Assembly (NCBI GenBank): GCA_007693965.1 | Contig: RECQ01000044.1 | Coordinates: 44,461 to 108,460 of the forward strand | DNA length: 64,000 nucleotides | Reading direction: 5' to 3' | Source of the DNA: Phycisphaeraceae bacterium | GTDB lineage: Bacteria > Planctomycetota > Phycisphaerae > Phycisphaerales > UBA1924 | Part shown: positions 61,501 through 64,000 of the stretch, piece after piece | Layout of the letters: every line of letters starts with the position of its first letter | How positions within the stretch are numbered: the stretch's first letter is position 1 | The notes under the pieces: generated by a model | Seen by the model: only the letters and a program-made list of their open reading frames with translations | Told to the model about the DNA's origin: nothing | Database searches by the model: none | Program-made: the position numbers and the translations under genes

Positions 61501-62550
61501 ATGGCCGCCAAGAAGAAAACCACTCGCAAGAAGGCCCCCGCCGGCGCCGGGAGCGGCAAGAAATCCGGCGTCGAGCTGGGCCCCGCGCACCGGATTGTCG
61601 TCCTGCACGGCAAAGAGGTCTTCCTGCGATCGTTGCACACCGAAAAGCTGCAGGAGAAGCTCGTGGAGGCGCACGGGGAGGTCGATGTCCTGCGCTTCCC
61701 GGGGAAATCAACCCCTGTGGCGGAGGTGCTGGACGAATGTCGCAGCTTCGGCCTGATGCAGCAGCACAAGATGGTGGTGGTGGACGAGGCGGACCAGTTC
61801 GTGAAGGAAGAGAGCCGCCCGCTGATCGAACGCTACGCCGCCTCCCCCTCCGAACAGGCGACGCTGGTGCTGCGGGCCAACACCTGGAACCGGGGCAAGC
61901 TCGACAAGCTGATCGAGAAGGTCGGCCTCATTCACAAATGCGAGGCCCTGACGCCGGCGGCGGCGATGAAATGGACCACCCAGCGCTGCCGCAAGGAATG
62001 GGGCGCCACGCTGAACCCCCGGGCCGCCGAGGCCCTGGTTGAACGGGCGGGCGTCGATCTCGGGCGCCTCGACTCCGAGATGGGCAAGCTGGCAGCCGCG
62101 GCGGGCAAGGGCGGCGAGATCGGCCCCGATCTGGTGCGCGAACTGGTCGGCCTCACCCGGGAGGAAGAGGCCTGGAGCCTCCAGGCCGAGGTGCTGCTGG
62201 GGACGCCGGAATCGGCCCTGGCGCTTCTGCAGCAGATCCTCACCGTCTCCCGCCAGCCGGAACAACTCGTCTCCTACGCCCTCATCGACTTGGCCCGCAA
62301 GCTGCACACCGCCTCCCGCCTGCTCCGGGCCGGGGTGCGCGGGTTCAACGTCACGCGGGCGGCGAGAATCTGGGGTCCCGACGAGCAGCGCGAAGCCATC
62401 CTGGATGCGGCCCGGCGCGTCGACCCCGACACCCTCGCCGAGCTGCTCAGCATCGCCATCGAGGCGGACGCCCGCATGAAGTCCGGTTTCTCCGCAGGCG
62501 CCCGGTCTCTTGAGACGCTGACCCTCCGATTCGCAAGCGCGACCCGCTGA
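61501..62550 (+). CDS. holA: DNA polymerase III delta subunit
   Basis: Clamp-loader subunit that opens the beta clamp. 349 residues. A basic N-terminal tail (AAKKKTTRKKAPAG) precedes the core: RIVVLHGKEVFLRSLHTEKL (degenerate P-loop region), EVDVLRFPGKSTPVAEVLDECRSFGLMQQHKMVVVDEADQFVKEESRPLIERYAASPSEQATLVL, LTPAAAMKWTTQRCRKEWG, VDLGRLDSEMGKLAA and the C-terminal helical domain LLQQILTVSRQPEQLVSYALIDLARKLHTASRLL. Order and size agree with HolA. The replicative polymerase DnaE is also in this window but 22 kb away. Followed 87 bases later by a lipoprotein gene on the same strand. Confidence 0.88.
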   Translation: MAAKKKTTRKKAPAGAGSGKKSGVELGPAHRIVVLHGKEVFLRSLHTEKLQEKLVEAHGEVDVLRFPGKSTPVAEVLDECRSFGLMQQHKMVVVDEADQFVKEESRPLIERYAASPSEQATLVLRANTWNRGKLDKLIEKVGLIHKCEALTPAAAMKWTTQRCRKEWGATLNPRAAEALVERAGVDLGRLDSEMGKLAAAAGKGGEIGPDLVRELVGLTREEEAWSLQAEVLLGTPESALALLQQILTVSRQPEQLVSYALIDLARKLHTASRLLRAGVRGFNVTRAARIWGPDEQREAILDAARRVDPDTLAELLSIAIEADARMKSGFSAGARSLETLTLRFASATR

Positions 62551-62637
62551 GTCGCCGATATGCCGCAGTGACGAACGCCGATTCCGCGCCCCCGCCGGAT
62601 GGAGCGTTCGCACCATCTCTGCAGGAGGCGTTCAGAC

Positions 62638-63813
62638 ATGCGCACAGGAACCGGCATCGCGCTCACCATCTCCGCCGCGGCTCTCGGCGCTGCCCTCTGC
62701 GGGTGCGCCTCCACCGAACGCGCCGAACCCGCCAACATCTCCGCGGGACTGGACCGCTTCAACGAAGGCCGCACCGTCCGCGACAATGGCGGCGACGAGA
62801 ACGATAAGTTGCGCAACATCTTTGAGGAAAACGCCTCCCTGCTGCCATCGCTGGCCCGGGGCGAGATCCCCAACCAGATCGGGCGCGAGCCCATCGAGCC
62901 CATCGAGGGCGCCGCCCCACCCGTGCGCACGAACCTGGGCCGCAGCCTCGAAGTCAAACCCTTCGAGCTCGACCTGCCCAGCATCGGCGACCAGGTGATG
63001 GCCGCTGACGAGGACGACTCGTCGATTCGCCTCGATGAGTATGAGCCGGAGAGTGCGCAGCAAGTCCGCGATCGGCTCATCGCCGAGGCGGCGGGGCTGC
63101 TGCAGAACGAGATCGGCGCCACCGAGGCGCCACTGACGACGTTCCTCGCGCTGGCGGCCCTCGATGCGGTCGCGCCCGGCGCGCTGGGCGACCCAGCGGG
63201 CTTTCGAATGCTCTCGCCGCGGGAGCGGGATCTTGTGTCGATGTGGCGCGACCTGCACCGCTCCGTCGCGGGGCCGTCGGGCGACTCGGGCGCTTCGGAC
63301 CACGCCGATCGGCTCATCGAATCTGTCGAGAAGGCGGCGGAGCGCGTGCGCGAGTGGCGCACGGTGCGCATCGTGCGGGCCGAGCTGTGTACGCGTGTGG
63401 ACGGTTTCGGCGTCTACAACCCGCTGCCGGGTCCGAAGCTGCTGGCCGGCCGGCCGCACCGGATGATCGTGTACATCGAGCTGGATGACTTCTCTTCGCA
63501 GCCCTCCAGCTCCGAGAGCGGCTCGCCGGGATTCCTCGTCGAACTGGGCCAGGAGCTGAACCTGTTCCACGACGCCGACGGCCTGCTCGCATGGCGTAAG
63601 CCGGAAGAGGTGGTGAAGGACTTCTCGCGCAACAAGCGTCGGGATTTTTACATGGTGCAGCTCATCGAACTGCCCGAGACGCTGACGGTCGGGAGGTATC
63701 GACTGAAGGCGACGATCCGCGATCGTGCGACTGGCGCGGTGTCGGAGGCGATCCTGCCGATCGAGATCGTGGCGGATGCGGCGCTGGTGCGCGGGCAGAC
63801 GCGGAGGGATTGA
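62638..63813 (+). CDS. Predicted lipoprotein, unknown function
   Basis: 391 residues. ATG at 62638 follows AGGAGG by about ten bases and gives a lipoprotein signal: MRTGTGIALTISAAALGAALCGCAS, with the lipobox ending at Cys 21 or 23. The mature part has an acidic, low-complexity N-terminal 100 residues, a helical middle (DRLIAEAAGLLQNEIGATEAPLTTFLALAALDAV, DLVSMWRDLHRSV, DRLIESVEKAAERV) and a beta-rich C-terminal domain beginning VRIVRAELCTRVDGFGVYNPLP and ending LPETLTVGRYRLKATIRDRATGAVSEAILPIEI, which resembles planctomycete secreted proteins I cannot name. Probably envelope-anchored. Region 63814-63950 after it shows no feature. Confidence 0.75.
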   Translation: MRTGTGIALTISAAALGAALCGCASTERAEPANISAGLDRFNEGRTVRDNGGDENDKLRNIFEENASLLPSLARGEIPNQIGREPIEPIEGAAPPVRTNLGRSLEVKPFELDLPSIGDQVMAADEDDSSIRLDEYEPESAQQVRDRLIAEAAGLLQNEIGATEAPLTTFLALAALDAVAPGALGDPAGFRMLSPRERDLVSMWRDLHRSVAGPSGDSGASDHADRLIESVEKAAERVREWRTVRIVRAELCTRVDGFGVYNPLPGPKLLAGRPHRMIVYIELDDFSSQPSSSESGSPGFLVELGQELNLFHDADGLLAWRKPEEVVKDFSRNKRRDFYMVQLIELPETLTVGRYRLKATIRDRATGAVSEAILPIEIVADAALVRGQTRRD

Positions 63814-63948
63814 GGGGCATCGGTTGTTACATCGAACCGTGCTGCGCCCTGCCTGCCACTGGGATCGGGGTTGTAGTTGAAGATGCATCAGGACTTTGGC
63901 GACAGAGGCGTCCTGATTGATACGTTGGAAAATTATCTGCATTCGCGC

Positions 63949-64000
<52 letters not shown>

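Overview
The window is high-GC bacterial chromosome that looks like a planctomycete of the Phycisphaerae type. The main reasons are tandem small membrane proteins ending in a C-x-x-C-x-Y-D-L ... C-P-E-C-G zinc ribbon, a secreted multicopper oxidase carrying GACC-type Cys-rich repeats and a dockerin-like tail, a DUF1559-like prepilin, and the 'NEPEAQAR' palindromic repeat inside a coding gene. Taxonomy is inferred from gene style only; no rRNA or tRNA gene was recognised. The last 50 bases are a pure G run, which looks like a read artefact at a contig end, so the source is probably a draft or metagenome assembly.

Layout. 0-13 kb: start of an OPT-family transporter, a small lipoprotein, a gap that can fold into a long RNA-like hairpin, serine acetyltransferase, an HD-GYP-like protein, a HlyD/TolC efflux pair without its pump, a GH35-like glycosidase and a zinc-ribbon YIP1-like membrane protein. 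13-23 kb: trmB, prkA, a ybeY-corC-DUF433-cysS operon, and lysS. 22-28 kb: pyrE among a run of paralogous zinc-ribbon membrane proteins, one frameshifted and one reduced to a fragment. 28-40 kb: divergent proB/proA, a PH-domain protein, a class IV aminotransferase, two TlpA-like thioredoxins and dnaE. 40-46 kb: a membrane-protein/ketoacyl-synthase operon interrupted by a GxxExxY gene and its palindromic repeat.

46-58.6 kb is the accessory part. It contains three lower-GC modules set between housekeeping genes: (i) a restriction-modification-repair cassette (cytosine methyltransferase, NgoMIV-like endonuclease, Vsr); (ii) a 2.7-kb cargo operon (MauE-like redox membrane protein, small secreted Cys-rich protein, unknown anchored protein, prepilin) with its own consensus sigma70 promoter, inserted at the gatB start codon between two identical 197-bp copies of the gatB 5' end; (iii) a DarT/DarG toxin-antitoxin pair. 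58.6-64 kb returns to core genes: an EF-G-like GTPase, holA and a lipoprotein.

A second theme is repeats. Several unrelated families of short-unit palindromes (7-10 bp units arranged as inverted arms) lie between genes. Three palindromic insertions lie in frame inside trmB, cysS and gatB, each adding a surface-type peptide without breaking the gene. The best candidate for something undescribed is the gatB-flanked cargo operon; the protein-invading palindromes come second.
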